The position numbers were made by a program, and so were the translations under genes. Below are positions 15,790-24,678 of a DNA stretch of 64,000 nucleotides, piece after piece. Origin of the DNA: Faecalibacterium sp. I4-3-84 (GTDB lineage Bacteria > Bacillota > Clostridia > Oscillospirales > Ruminococcaceae); the NCBI RefSeq assembly GCF_023347255.1, contig NZ_CP094466.1:1860001-1924000 (forward strand), written 5' to 3'. Positions within the stretch are counted from its first letter, which is position 1, and the number at the start of each line of letters is the position of its first letter. The notes under the pieces are model-generated. The model was not told the origin of the DNA. It ran no database searches and worked only from the letters and a program-made list of their open reading frames with translations.

Positions 15790-16353
15790 TCAGATATCCC
15801 ACAGGGAGGGCGCAGAGGTGGAAACTGCGGCGGCACCTGCGCGCATGGCGGCCATGACGTCGGCTTTGTCCCGCAGCAGGCCGCCTGCAATGACAGGCAC
15901 CTGTGTGCGGGTGCTGATCTCGGCGATGACCCGGGGCATGATGCCGGGAAGGATCTCGACAAAATCCGGCTTGCCCTGCTCCAGCTGGCCGGACAGGCTG
16001 GTCAGCGAGAGGGAATCCAGGATGAATGCCCGCTGGACGGTCAGCAGGCCGCGGTGGCGCGCCCGGCGGATCAGGGTCGGGCGGGTGGAGATGATGCCGT
16101 CCGGGTGGCATAGGGCGTTGAGGGAGTCCACCGCGATCTCCCGTGACGAAAGGCCGTCCACAAGGTCAATGTGAACCACGGCCAGTTTTCCGGCATCATG
16201 TATGCGGTGCACCAGACCGTCTACGGTGAGCAGGGTGCTTGCCAGCAGAAAAATAGTACTGCAGGGCGAGGCCAGCGCAGCAGCCAGGGCTTCGTCCGTT
16301 TTCACAGCGGCGATCACCGGTTCGTTCAACAAAGTTTCGGCAAGAGGATGCAT
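15790..16353 (-). CDS. glpP: Glycerol-3-phosphate responsive antiterminator GlpP
   Basis: The 187-residue protein matches GlpP: an N-terminal LNEPVIAAVKTDEALAAAL, a central HIDLVDGLSSREIAVDSL and GIISTRPTLIRRA, and a C-terminal VPVIAGGLLRDKADVMAA with GA-AVSTS before the end. GlpP binds glycerol 3-phosphate and stabilises an antiterminator in glp leader mRNA. The matching target is the hairpin at 21197-21259 ahead of the operon. The start at 16353 has AGGAG nine bases upstream. A terminator separates it from glpK, so it may have its own promoter. Confidence 0.95.
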   Translation of the reverse strand: MHPLAETLLNEPVIAAVKTDEALAAALASPCSTIFLLASTLLTVDGLVHRIHDAGKLAVVHIDLVDGLSSREIAVDSLNALCHPDGIISTRPTLIRRARHRGLLTVQRAFILDSLSLTSLSGQLEQGKPDFVEILPGIMPRVIAEISTRTQVPVIAGGLLRDKADVMAAMRAGAAAVSTSAPSLWDI

Positions 16354-16392
16354 TGGGTAAGACTCCTTTTTATCAAGTGCTTCTATTATCCT

Positions 16393-16432
16393 ATAAAACA
16401 GCCGCCGTGTAAATGAGCTGCACGGCGGCTGT
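16393..16432 (-). terminator. Terminator between glpK and glpP
   Basis: A 12-bp stem (ACAGCCGCCGTG / CACGGCGGCTGT) is followed on the minus strand by TTTTATAGG. The 150 bp between it and the glpK stop hold no supported gene; a 25-codon frame reading MFIVMVSCSNTTTILGGGEL is present but unsupported. Confidence 0.7.
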
Positions 16433-16589
16433 AATGTAAAATTTTGGGTTGATCAGAATGTGGTTGCAATCAGCTCACCGCCGCCCAGAATGGTAGTGGT
16501 ATTGGAACAGCTGACCATGACGATAAACATTAGAAAATAAACAATTAAAAAATATTTTGTGTATGAGCTATAGGTTCGGGCAAAGATCG

Positions 16590-18083
16590 TCAATGCTCTG
16601 CCCAGTCGCAGCTTCGGCCCACAGCCTTGTGCCAGCCGGAGAGCAGACGGGTGCGCTCGGTCTCGTCCATCTGCGGGGCAAAGGTCATATTGCAGTGCCA
16701 CAGGCTGCGGATCTCGTCCCGGTCCTTCCACACACCGGTGGCAAGGCCCGCCAGATAGGCTGCGCCCAGAGCGGTCGTCTCCCGGATGGCCGGGCGCAGC
16801 ACGGTCTTGTTCAGGATGTCGGCCTGGAACTGCATCAGGAACTGGTCGCGGGATGCACCGCCATCCACCTTCAGCGAGGTGATGGGCACGCCGGTGTCCT
16901 TTTCCATAGCAGCCACGAGGTCTGCGCTCTGGTAGGCAATGGACTCCTCTGCCGCGCGGATGATGTGGTTCTGGGTGGTGCCGCGGGTGATGCCAACAAT
17001 GGCACCGCGGGCGTACATATCCCAGTACGGTGCACCCAGACCAGTAAAGGCCGGCACGATGTAAATGCCGCCGTTATCCGGCACCTTCTGGGCATAGTAT
17101 TCCGCATCGCGGCTCTCCTGGATCATGCGCAGGCCGTCGCGCACCCACTGGATGACGGCACCGCCCACAAAGACGCTGCCCTCCAGCGCATACTCCACCT
17201 TACCGTTCAGGCTGATGGCGATGGTAGAGATTAGGCCGTTCCGGCTGCGGCAGATGGTATCGCCGGTGTTCATCAGCAAAAAGCAGCCGGTGCCGTAGGT
17301 GTTCTTGGCCTCCCCCTTGCCAAAGCAGCTCTGTCCGAACAGCGCAGCCTGCTGGTCACCGGCAATGCCGGCCACCGGGATCTGCACACCGCACAGATCG
17401 GTGGTGCCGTAGACCTCGCTGGAATCCGTCACGCGGGGCAGGATGCAGCGCGGGATATCCAGCGCTTTGAGCAGGGTGTCGTCCCAGTCCAGCGTGCGGA
17501 TGTTATACAGCATGGTGCGGCTGGCGTTGGTGCGGTCGGTGACGTGCACTCTGCCGCCGGTCAGCTTCCAGACCAGCCATGTGTCCACAGTGCCGAACAG
17601 GATCTCCCCTGCCTCGGCCCGCTCCCGCGCACCGGGCACATTGTCCAGGATCCACTTGATTTTCGTTGCGGAGAAATAGGCATCAGGCATCAGGCCGGTG
17701 TTCTCCCGGATGTAGTCTGCCATGCCGGGCTGCTGCAGCAGTTCATCCACCAGCGGTGCCGTGCGGCGGCACTGCCAGACGATGGCATTGTAGATGGGGC
17801 GGCCGGTGGCCTTTTCCCACAGGATGGTGGTCTCCCGCTGGTTGGTGATGCCAATGGCGGCGATATCGTGGGCATCGACACCGCTCTGGGCCACCACCTC
17901 GTTCATGACTCCATACTGGGTGGACCAGATCTCCATGGGGTTGTGCTCTACCCAGCCCTGCTGCGGATAGATCTGCTCAAACTCGCGCTGCTGCACCGCA
18001 ATGATATTCTGCTCATTGTCGAACAGGATGGCACGGCTGCTGGTGGTTCCCTGATCCAACGCCAGAACATATTTTGTACTCAT
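16590..18083 (-). CDS. glpK: Glycerol kinase
   Basis: The 497-residue FGGY-family kinase makes glycerol 3-phosphate from glycerol and ATP. It shows the N-terminal phosphate loop [13 protein letters not shown], the GITNQRETT and [10 protein letters not shown] motifs, [10 protein letters not shown] and [12 protein letters not shown], and the C-terminal FGGY signature region [15 protein letters not shown]. Length is standard. It lies 36 bp after the DUF1667 gene in the glycerol operon, and its product is both the substrate of the operon's oxidoreductase and the effector of GlpP. Confidence 0.97.
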   Translation of the reverse strand: MSTKYVLALDQGTTSSRAILFDNEQNIIAVQQREFEQIYPQQGWVEHNPMEIWSTQYGVMNEVVAQSGVDAHDIAAIGITNQRETTILWEKATGRPIYNAIVWQCRRTAPLVDELLQQPGMADYIRENTGLMPDAYFSATKIKWILDNVPGARERAEAGEILFGTVDTWLVWKLTGGRVHVTDRTNASRTMLYNIRTLDWDDTLLKALDIPRCILPRVTDSSEVYGTTDLCGVQIPVAGIAGDQQAALFGQSCFGKGEAKNTYGTGCFLLMNTGDTICRSRNGLISTIAISLNGKVEYALEGSVFVGGAVIQWVRDGLRMIQESRDAEYYAQKVPDNGGIYIVPAFTGLGAPYWDMYARGAIVGITRGTTQNHIIRAAEESIAYQSADLVAAMEKDTGVPITSLKVDGGASRDQFLMQFQADILNKTVLRPAIRETTALGAAYLAGLATGVWKDRDEIRSLWHCNMTFAPQMDETERTRLLSGWHKAVGRSCDWAEH

Positions 18084-18119
18084 GCTTTTGCTACCTCCGT
18101 ATCGTTTCAGGAGTGTGTA

Positions 18120-18473
18120 TCACAGATTTCGCGTCGCCACAACGTCCACGCCGGTGCCGCACACATCTGCCAGCACCACCTGTCCGGTGCGGACGGGGGC
18201 GTGCAGGGTGACGCGGTCCAGCGCAGCCATGACCTCGGTCATCTTCTCTTTGGGCACAGCCTGCGCAGTCTTTACCGGGCAGCGCGGATACAGCCCACCC
18301 TCTACCCGCACGGTGCTGGTGAGGATGCGGGTGGGATGGGTCAGCTCTTCCCTGCCGTAGGCGGCACCGTTGGGGCAGGCGTTTCCAGTTACATTATAAT
18401 CATTTTCCGGGTCTACCTGCAAGTGGCAGCCGCAGGGACAGCAGATGCAAATGACTTCTTTGATGCTGCTCAT
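18120..18473 (-). CDS. DUF1667 cysteine-rich protein of the glycerol operon
   Basis: The 117-residue protein has cysteines at ICICCPCGC, NACPNG, YPRCPVK and VCGTG, a pattern that suggests an iron-sulfur or metal site. DUF1667 proteins are regularly encoded beside the two flavoproteins found here, so it probably serves as an electron-transfer subunit of an anaerobic glycerol-3-phosphate dehydrogenase. Its ATG overlaps the upstream stop by 4 bp. No signal peptide is visible. Confidence 0.85.
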   Translation of the reverse strand: MSSIKEVICICCPCGCHLQVDPENDYNVTGNACPNGAAYGREELTHPTRILTSTVRVEGGLYPRCPVKTAQAVPKEKMTEVMAALDRVTLHAPVRTGQVVLADVCGTGVDVVATRNL

Positions 18474-19729
18474 TCTGCAATAACCTCCTCTACCGCAACG
18501 GTCAGCGGGCCGTCTGCTTTTTCCAGCAGGACTTTGGGCAGTGCGATGTGTTCCATCTCACCGGGAGCCATGCGCTGGCGCTTGAACCGGGCCAGCTGCC
18601 TGCCGCCGCAGGTCACGGTGATCTGGCTGGGGCCGTAGTTCTGCCGCACACGGAAGGAAATGTTCACGCTCCTGTCCACATCAGCGGGGCGCACCCGCTG
18701 CGGCACGGTGTAGCCCAAGCCATTGCCCGGGATAAGGTCAAGCACAACCGTATCGGCGGCTTCGCCCTTAAAAACATAGGCCGCCGCAGAAGCACCGGCA
18801 AGGTCGCTTTCGCCCGAAACGAAGTCCACCAGATCATGCACGTGCACCACGTTGCCGCAGGCGAACACACCGGGGATACCGGTCTCCATATTCTCGTAGA
18901 CCACAGCGCCCTTGGTGTGGGGGTCCATGGGGATCCCGGCCTGCCGGGTCAGCTCATTTTCCGGGATCAGGCCGACGCTGAGCAGGATGGTGTCCACATC
19001 AAATTCCATCTCGGTGCCCGGGATGGGGCGGCGGTTTTCGTCCACCTTGGCAACGGTGGCCTTTTCCACGCGGGCCTTGCCCTGAATATCCACGATGGTA
19101 TGGGACAGATACAGGGGGATGTCGAAGTCCTGCAGGCACTGCACGATGTTGCGGGTCAGGCCGCCGGAATACGGCATGACCTCCACGCAGGCCAGTACTT
19201 TGGCACCTTCCAGCGTCATGCGGCGGGCCATGATCAGGCCGATGTCGCCGCTGCCGAGGATGAGCACCCGCTTGCCTACCAGATAGCCCTCCATGTTGAC
19301 ATAGCGCTGGGCCGCACCGGCGGTGTAGATACCGGCAGGGCGGCTGCCCGGAATGCCAATGGCACCGCGGGTGCGCTCCCGGCAGCCCATGCAGAGGATG
19401 ATGCTTCTGGCTTCCAAAATCTGATAGCCCTTTTCCCGGCTGACGCAGTGGATCTTTTTGTCCGGGGTGACGTCCAGTACCATCGTGCCCAGCTCCACCC
19501 GGACACCGGTGGAGCGCAGCAGTTCAATGCAGCGGCCTGCGTATTCCGGGCCGGTGAGCTGCTCGCCAAAGCGGTGCAGGCCGAAGCCGTTGTGGATGCA
19601 CTGGTTCAGGATGCCGCCCAGCTCGTTGTCGCGCTCTAAGATAAGGATATCGCGCAGACCATGCTGCCATGCGCTGTAAGCTGCGGCAAGGCCTGCAGGG
19701 CCGCCGCCGACGATGACCAGATCAATCAT
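18470..19729 (-). CDS. FAD/NAD-dependent oxidoreductase, G3P dehydrogenase partner
   Basis: The 419-residue flavoprotein has an N-terminal FAD fold (VGGGPAGLAAAYSAW), a CMGCRERTR motif typical of this subfamily, an internal NAD-binding fold (ILGSGDIGLIMARRMTLEG) and a C-terminal FAD segment (GVFACGNVVHVHDLVDFV). It is expected to pass electrons from the G3P-oxidising subunit to NAD or another carrier. It overlaps the upstream gene by 8 bp and the downstream DUF1667 gene by 4 bp, so the three are translationally coupled. It plays a role like GlpB but is not closely similar in domain layout. Confidence 0.85.
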   Translation of the reverse strand: MIDLVIVGGGPAGLAAAYSAWQHGLRDILILERDNELGGILNQCIHNGFGLHRFGEQLTGPEYAGRCIELLRSTGVRVELGTMVLDVTPDKKIHCVSREKGYQILEARSIILCMGCRERTRGAIGIPGSRPAGIYTAGAAQRYVNMEGYLVGKRVLILGSGDIGLIMARRMTLEGAKVLACVEVMPYSGGLTRNIVQCLQDFDIPLYLSHTIVDIQGKARVEKATVAKVDENRRPIPGTEMEFDVDTILLSVGLIPENELTRQAGIPMDPHTKGAVVYENMETGIPGVFACGNVVHVHDLVDFVSGESDLAGASAAAYVFKGEAADTVVLDLIPGNGLGYTVPQRVRPADVDRSVNISFRVRQNYGPSQITVTCGGRQLARFKRQRMAPGEMEHIALPKVLLEKADGPLTVAVEEVIAE

Positions 19730-21167
19730 GGTGCTCTCCCTCCTGCTTGGTTTCGCACAGTAAGACGTTGGTGCCGGCCTTATCCTGCAGCACGTCCAGC
19801 GGACTGATGCCCAGCGTTTTGCTGATCAGTTCCAGCACCCGCGGCCCGCAAAAGCCGCCCTGACAGCGGCCCATACCGGCACCACAGCGGCGCTTGACAC
19901 CGTCAATGGTGGTGGCGGGGATCTCTTCGTGCAGAGCGTCCAGAATTTCGCCCTCGGTGATCGTCTCACAGCGGCAGATCACGCGGCCATAGGCGGGTTC
20001 CTTTGCAATGAGCCGGGCTTTTTCTTCGGGCGGAAGCTCCTTGAAGCGCACCCGGGTGCGGCCATCCCTGTAATCCGCCTTGGGGGCGGGCAGATCGCCG
20101 TGAGCTTCCAGAATTTTGACGGCTTCTCTGGCAACGGCCGGTGCACTGGAAAGGCCGGGCGATTTCATACCGGCCAGATCGATGAAGCCGGGTGCGCCTT
20201 CCGCTTCGCCGATAACGAAGTCGCCCGTGTCCACATTAGCACGGACACCCGCAAAATTGCGGATGGACTCGCTGAAGCGGATGTTCGGCACGCTGCGGCG
20301 CGCTGCGGCGCTGACGAAGGCCAGCCCGGCGGCGGTGCAGGCGGTATCGTCCCCTTCCACGGGGTCGGCGTTTGGGCCGACGATCAGGTTGCCGTGGACG
20401 GTGGGGGCCACCAGAACGCCCTTGCCGTTTTCGTTGGGGCACTGGAAGATGACGTGGTGCACACGGCTGCCCTCGGATTTATCCAGCAGGTAGTATTCGC
20501 CCCGGGTGGGCTGGATGGTAAATTCGTGGGGTGCGGCCATATCGTGCACGGCCTGCGCCGAGATGCCTGCCGCATTGATGATATAGCGCGTTTCCACAAT
20601 TCCGGAGGGGGTGGTCAGCGCCCAGCCGCCGGCGGTCTTTTCGATGCGGGTCACAGGGCAGCTGCGGTGCAGCTCCACGCCGTTGCGCACAGCCACTTCT
20701 GCCATTGCCAGCGCAAACTCCCACGGGCTGACGATGGCGGCGCTGGGCGCATACAGCGCGCCAACGACAGTGGGGGCCAGATTCGGTTCCATGGCAAGCG
20801 TTTCCTCTGCAGAAAGCAGCCGGATGCCCGGCACGCCGTTGGCGATGCCGTTCTCATACAGTTTCTGCAGGTGGGGCAGCTCTTCCGGGCTGAGGGCCAG
20901 CACCAGACTGCCGCACTGCAGGTACGGCACATCCAGCCGGGCGCAGATCTCCTTGGCCAGTGCGGACCCCTCCACGTTGAGCCGCGCCATCCGGGTGCCC
21001 GGTTCGGGGTCGTAGCCAGCGTGCAGAATGGCACTGTTGGCCTTGGTGGTGCAGTCTGCCACGTCATTTTCAGCCTCGAAAATGGCGGTCTGCAGCGGGT
21101 AATGGGACAGCTCATAGGCGGCTGCCGCACCAATGACACCGCAGCCGATAATTGCTACATCCAGCAT
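19722..21167 (-). CDS. glpA: FAD-dependent glycerol-3-phosphate dehydrogenase with [2Fe-2S] domain
   Basis: The 481-residue protein has a DAO/GlpA-type FAD domain (start DVAIIGCGVIGAAAAYELS, then KANSAILHAGYDPEPGT and GVRANVDTGDFVIGE) and a C-terminal BFD-like [2Fe-2S] domain with cysteines in VICRCETITEGEI, KRRCGAGMGRCQGGFC. It oxidises glycerol 3-phosphate to dihydroxyacetone phosphate. The ATG at 21167 has AGGAGG upstream; a longer frame starting at 21317 would lie in the regulatory leader and is rejected. L-2-hydroxyglutarate oxidases share the fold, but the glpK/glpP context decides for glycerol 3-phosphate. Confidence 0.88.
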   Translation of the reverse strand: MLDVAIIGCGVIGAAAAYELSHYPLQTAIFEAENDVADCTTKANSAILHAGYDPEPGTRMARLNVEGSALAKEICARLDVPYLQCGSLVLALSPEELPHLQKLYENGIANGVPGIRLLSAEETLAMEPNLAPTVVGALYAPSAAIVSPWEFALAMAEVAVRNGVELHRSCPVTRIEKTAGGWALTTPSGIVETRYIINAAGISAQAVHDMAAPHEFTIQPTRGEYYLLDKSEGSRVHHVIFQCPNENGKGVLVAPTVHGNLIVGPNADPVEGDDTACTAAGLAFVSAAARRSVPNIRFSESIRNFAGVRANVDTGDFVIGEAEGAPGFIDLAGMKSPGLSSAPAVAREAVKILEAHGDLPAPKADYRDGRTRVRFKELPPEEKARLIAKEPAYGRVICRCETITEGEILDALHEEIPATTIDGVKRRCGAGMGRCQGGFCGPRVLELISKTLGISPLDVLQDKAGTNVLLCETKQEGEHHD

Positions 21168-21196
21168 AAAAACCTCCTGATCGCTCCGTTTGCCGA

Positions 21197-21259
21197 ATAA
21201 AAGAAAAAGAGCAGGACAAACAAAAGGGCCTTTCGACTCTCCCCTTGCTTGTTCTGCTC
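21197..21259 (-). promoter_or_regulatory. GlpP-responsive leader terminator
   Basis: In the 5' leader of the glp operon, GAGCAGAACAAGCAAGGGG pairs with the complementary run ending TTTGTCCTGCTC (21209-21259), followed on the minus strand by TCTTTTTCTTTTATT. Such a terminator between promoter and first gene, in an operon that encodes GlpP, is the classic glp antitermination layout. Confidence 0.8.
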
Positions 21260-21288
21260 GATCCTCTGAACAAACTTTTATTGTCTTT

Positions 21289-21317
21289 ATGATAATGCGA
21301 TCTGCACAAGATGTCAA
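21289..21317 (-). promoter_or_regulatory. glp operon promoter
   Basis: TTGACA (21312-21317), 17 bp, TATCAT (21289-21294) on the minus strand, about 30 bp before the leader terminator. Confidence 0.85.
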
Positions 21318-21345
21318 GCGTTTGTTGAAAATTTAAAGCTCATTT

Positions 21346-22647
21346 TTACCTGTGCGGCTTTTTCCTGCTCTTTGCGGGCGCGGGGGCTTTTGGCAGAGAA
21401 CGGCCTGCTGCAGCATGGCCTGCAGCGCTGCGCCCGGCCACAAGGCCGGAGCCGAACGCCCAGTGCAGGTTAAAACCGCCGCAGCTGCCTGCGCAGTCCA
21501 GCGTTTCGCCCACAAAGTAAAGGCCCGGACAGCCCTTGAACTGGAAGTGCTGATCCACCTCCCGCAGGGCCAGCCCGCCGCCGGTGGTCTGGGCCTGCTT
21601 CCAGCTGCAGGGGGTCAGCCCTTCAAAGCGCCAGTGCTTGGCGGTGTGGGCCAGCTTCTGCCACTGTGCGGCGGTGAGCACGGCAGGCGCGTCGCTGTCC
21701 TGCAGCCCGGCGGCAGACCACACAGTACGGCCCAGCTTCTGGTTCAGCAGGCCCAGCCAGAAGTCTGCGGCGCTGCCCCCTGCCGTCTGGGCGGCGTGGG
21801 CCGCAAACAGGCTGGCAAGTGCGGTTTCGTCCACTGCCGGGAAGAGGTCCATCTCCACAGCAGGAGCCTTGGGGCCGCGGCCCGGGGCCAGCAGGCCGGA
21901 CAGCTGCATGATGCAGATGCCGGAAAGGCCGTAATCGGTGAACTGTACCTCGCCGTTCTCGCAGGCAAGCACACGGGCACCGTCCAGCAGGGATGCTGCT
22001 GCCTTGGCACGGATGCCAGCCAGCGCTTTGCTGGGCTTTGCGCACTGCAGGGCGGTCAGGCAGGGATACAGCGGCTCCACCCTGCCGCCGCACTGGGCAG
22101 CGAACCGGGTGCCAAAGCCGTCGGTGCCGAACTGCGGCCCTGCCTCGCCGCCCATGGCGCAGATGACGGCATCGGCGTGCAGCGTTTCGGCAGAGCCCTC
22201 TGCCGTCTCGAACTGCACGGCGTAGCCGCTGCGGCTCTGGCTCAGGGTGCGCACGGTGCAGCCGGTGCGCAGCTGCACATGGTGCTGCGCAAGGTGGTGC
22301 TCCAGCAGGGCCAGCACGTCCGCCGCCTGATTGGAGTACGGATACACCCGGCCCGCCTCGTCGGTGCGGGTGTAAAGCCCCAGCGCACGGAACCAGCGCA
22401 GCGGGTCGGCGGTATTTACGGCATCCAGCAGCGGACGGAGTGCTGCCGGGTCGGCGGTGAAATACAGCTCCGGTGCAATGCCGGTGTTATCCAGATTGCA
22501 GCGGCCATTGCCGGTGGCAAGCAGCTTTTTGCCCGGCTTCGGGTTGCGCTCCAGCACAATGACCTGTGCAGCGGGGGCACTTTGTGCCGCCGCCAGCGCG
22601 GCTGCAAGACCGGCGGCACCGCCGCCCAGAATGAGGATGTTCGGCAT
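21346..22647 (-). CDS. BaiN/HI0933-family flavoprotein
   Basis: This 433-residue NAD(P)/FAD oxidoreductase of the HI0933 family has an N-terminal FAD fold (ILILGGGAAGLAAALAAA), the family motif KPGKKLLATGNGRCNLDN, and a C-terminal LYFVGETLDCAGSCGGFNLHWAF segment. Proteins of this family include BaiN, which reduces bile acid intermediates, but most have no known substrate. The start at 22647 follows AAAGGCAGGTG. It lies upstream of the glp promoter on the same strand; no terminator is obvious between them, so read-through is possible. Confidence 0.88.
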   Translation of the reverse strand: MPNILILGGGAAGLAAALAAAQSAPAAQVIVLERNPKPGKKLLATGNGRCNLDNTGIAPELYFTADPAALRPLLDAVNTADPLRWFRALGLYTRTDEAGRVYPYSNQAADVLALLEHHLAQHHVQLRTGCTVRTLSQSRSGYAVQFETAEGSAETLHADAVICAMGGEAGPQFGTDGFGTRFAAQCGGRVEPLYPCLTALQCAKPSKALAGIRAKAAASLLDGARVLACENGEVQFTDYGLSGICIMQLSGLLAPGRGPKAPAVEMDLFPAVDETALASLFAAHAAQTAGGSAADFWLGLLNQKLGRTVWSAAGLQDSDAPAVLTAAQWQKLAHTAKHWRFEGLTPCSWKQAQTTGGGLALREVDQHFQFKGCPGLYFVGETLDCAGSCGGFNLHWAFGSGLVAGRSAAGHAAAGRSLPKAPAPAKSRKKPHR

Positions 22648-22805
22648 CCGGACACCTGCCTTTCTCAGCAGAATTTTAGGATCTGTCTTCATAAGCGGGG
22701 TGCTGTGCTTATGAAAACGGCTTTTTGTATCATTGTAGCAGAACCCTGCCGGAAACGCAACGAAGAGGCAGCTTTCCGTGCAGGTCTTTTTGCGCGGGGG
22801 CAGCA

Positions 22806-22835
22806 GGTATAAATGGCCCGGCCTGACAGATACTA
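22806..22835 (+). promoter_or_regulatory. Possible sigma-G-like promoter of spoVT
   Basis: GGTATA (22806-22811), a 17-bp gap and GATACTA (22829-22835) resemble the forespore sigma-G pattern. spoVT is sigma-G controlled in Bacillus. The predicted start leaves room for the GGAGGAG ribosome site. Confidence 0.35.
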
Positions 22836-22874
22836 GTGCTGCAGGCATTTTTAAGGAAACGGAGGAGCAAAAAC

Positions 22875-23417
22875 ATGAAAGCAACAGGAATCGTGCGCCG
22901 CATCGACGAGCTGGGCCGGGTGGTGATCCCCAAGGAGATCCGCCGCACCCAGCGCATCCGCCGCGGCGACCCGCTGGAGATCTTCACCACGGGCGACGGC
23001 GAGGTGATCTTTAAAAAGTATTCGCCCATTGGCGAGATGAACGCAGTAGCGGCCCAGTATACCGAGGTGCTCAGCAAAAGCTTTGCACTGACCGCACTGG
23101 TGGCCGACCGTGACCGCATCCTGACGGTGAGCGGCTCCGGCCGACGGGAGCTGGCCGACCGCAGCATCAGCCAGCCGCTGGAAAAGCTGATGGACGGCCG
23201 CAGGCCGTACCAGAGCGAGGGCATTGCCGAAAAGTGCATCCTGCCCTGCGAGGGCTCGCCCCGAGCAGTGCTGTGCGCCGCACCCATCATTGCGGCGGGC
23301 GATGTGACCGGCGTGGTGGCCCTGCTGACCGAAGACCGCACGGCCACGCCGGATGCCGCCCAGCTCAAGGCCGTGAATGTGGCAGCGGCATTTCTGGCAA
23401 GGCAGATGGAAGAGTAA
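22875..23417 (+). CDS. spoVT: Stage V sporulation regulator SpoVT
   Basis: The 180-residue protein has an AbrB-type swapped-hairpin DNA-binding domain (MKATGIVRRIDELGRVVIPK ... RGDPLEIFTT, residues 1-50) and a C-terminal GAF-like domain, the layout and length of SpoVT. It is a transcription factor that fine-tunes forespore genes in spore formers; in species that rarely sporulate it may act as a general regulator. A GGAGGAG site precedes the ATG. It is transcribed alone, divergently from the flavoprotein gene. Confidence 0.93.
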   Translation: MKATGIVRRIDELGRVVIPKEIRRTQRIRRGDPLEIFTTGDGEVIFKKYSPIGEMNAVAAQYTEVLSKSFALTALVADRDRILTVSGSGRRELADRSISQPLEKLMDGRRPYQSEGIAEKCILPCEGSPRAVLCAAPIIAAGDVTGVVALLTEDRTATPDAAQLKAVNVAAAFLARQMEE

Positions 23418-23429
23418 AGAACATGCCGG

Positions 23430-23465
23430 AGCGCTTTCCTTATAATAAGGAGAGCGCTTTCTTCG
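23430..23465 (+). terminator. Terminator of spoVT
   Basis: AGCGCTTTCCTTAT pairs with ATAAGGAGAGCGCT, followed by TTCTTCGTTT. Confidence 0.8.
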
Positions 23466-23510
23466 TTTATGACAGAATTATGAATCTTTTAAAACATTTT
23501 TCCAAGGGGC

Positions 23511-23569
23511 TTGACAGCACCGGAAAATTGGCTATAATGGTCTTAGCACTCAGGAACAAGGAGTGCTAA
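23511..23569 (+). promoter_or_regulatory. hrcA operon promoter with CIRCE operator
   Basis: TTGACA (23511-23516), 16 bp, TATAAT (23533-23538), then a perfect CIRCE element TTAGCACTC-N9-GAGTGCTAA (23543-23569) covering the start site. HrcA encoded by the first gene binds CIRCE and represses the operon until heat stress. Confidence 0.97.
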
Positions 23570-23604
23570 ACAAACAAAGCAAACGCAAAAAGGAGGCAGG
23601 CGCT

Positions 23605-24678
23605 ATGACGATGGATGCACGCAAGCAGCGAGTCTTGCAGGCGATCGTGGCGCTGTATGGTCTCGAAGGCGAGCCCGTTGGCAGCAGCGTGCTGGCAAAC
23701 TACTTTGATATGGCGGTTTCCAGTGCAACGCTCCGCAATGAGATGGCGGCGCTGACAAAGCTGGGCCTGCTGGAGCAGCCCCACACCAGCGCGGGCCGTG
23801 TGCCCAGTGCCAAGGGCTACCGTTACTACCTTGATAATCTGCTTGCCGACGATCAGCCGCTGGACCGTGTGACCCGCGCCCGTGTGGATGCGGTGTTCGC
23901 AAGCCTCGACCATGAGCCGGAAAAGCTGGCCGCAGGTGCCGCCAGGGCGCTGGCCGCCATCAGCGGCTGCACCGCCGCCGTCAGCACCCCATGTGCCGAA
24001 GACCTGTGCATCGCCCACTATGAAGTGGTTCAGGTGGGCCGCAGCGCAGCGGCTGTGCTGGCCGTTACCACGGCCGGTTACGTCCGTACCCGTGTGGCAC
24101 GGGTGCGCACCGGCCTCTCCCGCGAGAATGCGGCAGCACTTGCCGCACTGCTCAACCGCAACCTTACCTTTGTAGCGCCGGTGGATCTTTCCACCCGGCT
24201 GCTGGCAGAGCTGTGCAGCCAGATCGACCCGGAGCTGGTGCCCGTCATCAGCGCGGCGGCTGCCATCCTGCAGGATTCCGTCAAGCCCCATGTCTTTCTG
24301 GGCGGCGAGCAGTATCTGCTGGACTGGCCCCAGCTGGACGGCAAGGTGGGCGACATCCTCACACTGCTGAACGACGAGGAGCAGGCCGCTGGCCTGATCG
24401 CACCTCCGGCAGAACGCAGTGAGAGCGTGCTGCTGGGCGAGGATCTGGAACCGCAGATCCCGGGCCTGTGCATCGTGAGCGACCGGTATCTGGTGGGCGG
24501 AGGCCTGTGGGGCTCCATTGCATTGATCGGCCCCACCCGGATGCCCTTCCAGAAACTGATGCCGCTGCTGCATTACTTTGCAGACCAGCTGGGCGAGGGC
24601 ATGAGCGGCAAACGAAAAGACACCCCGCAGGCTGCCGTACCGCGGCGGACTGTGATCTATAAGGAGGATCTGGAATGA
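23605..24678 (+). CDS. hrcA: Heat-inducible transcription repressor HrcA
   Basis: The 357-residue protein has the N-terminal winged helix (KQRVLQAIVALYGLEGEPVG, SSATLRNEMAALTKLGLLEQ) followed by the HrcA signature PHTSAGRVPSAKGYRYYLD, and a GAF-like C-terminal dimerisation domain with a late IVSDRYLVGGG-LWGSIALIGPTRM segment. It represses its own operon through the CIRCE element 36 bp upstream. The ATG at 23605 follows AAGGAGG; ATG at 23611 is an alternative. The stop overlaps the grpE start by 4 bp. Confidence 0.96.
   Translation: MTMDARKQRVLQAIVALYGLEGEPVGSSVLANYFDMAVSSATLRNEMAALTKLGLLEQPHTSAGRVPSAKGYRYYLDNLLADDQPLDRVTRARVDAVFASLDHEPEKLAAGAARALAAISGCTAAVSTPCAEDLCIAHYEVVQVGRSAAAVLAVTTAGYVRTRVARVRTGLSRENAAALAALLNRNLTFVAPVDLSTRLLAELCSQIDPELVPVISAAAAILQDSVKPHVFLGGEQYLLDWPQLDGKVGDILTLLNDEEQAAGLIAPPAERSESVLLGEDLEPQIPGLCIVSDRYLVGGGLWGSIALIGPTRMPFQKLMPLLHYFADQLGEGMSGKRKDTPQAAVPRRTVIYKEDLE

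Noticed and set aside
16453-16731. 92-codon minus-strand frame overlapping the glpK end
   Set aside because: Its first two thirds are the out-of-frame end of glpK; only a 25-codon tail lies in free sequence and has no ribosome site.
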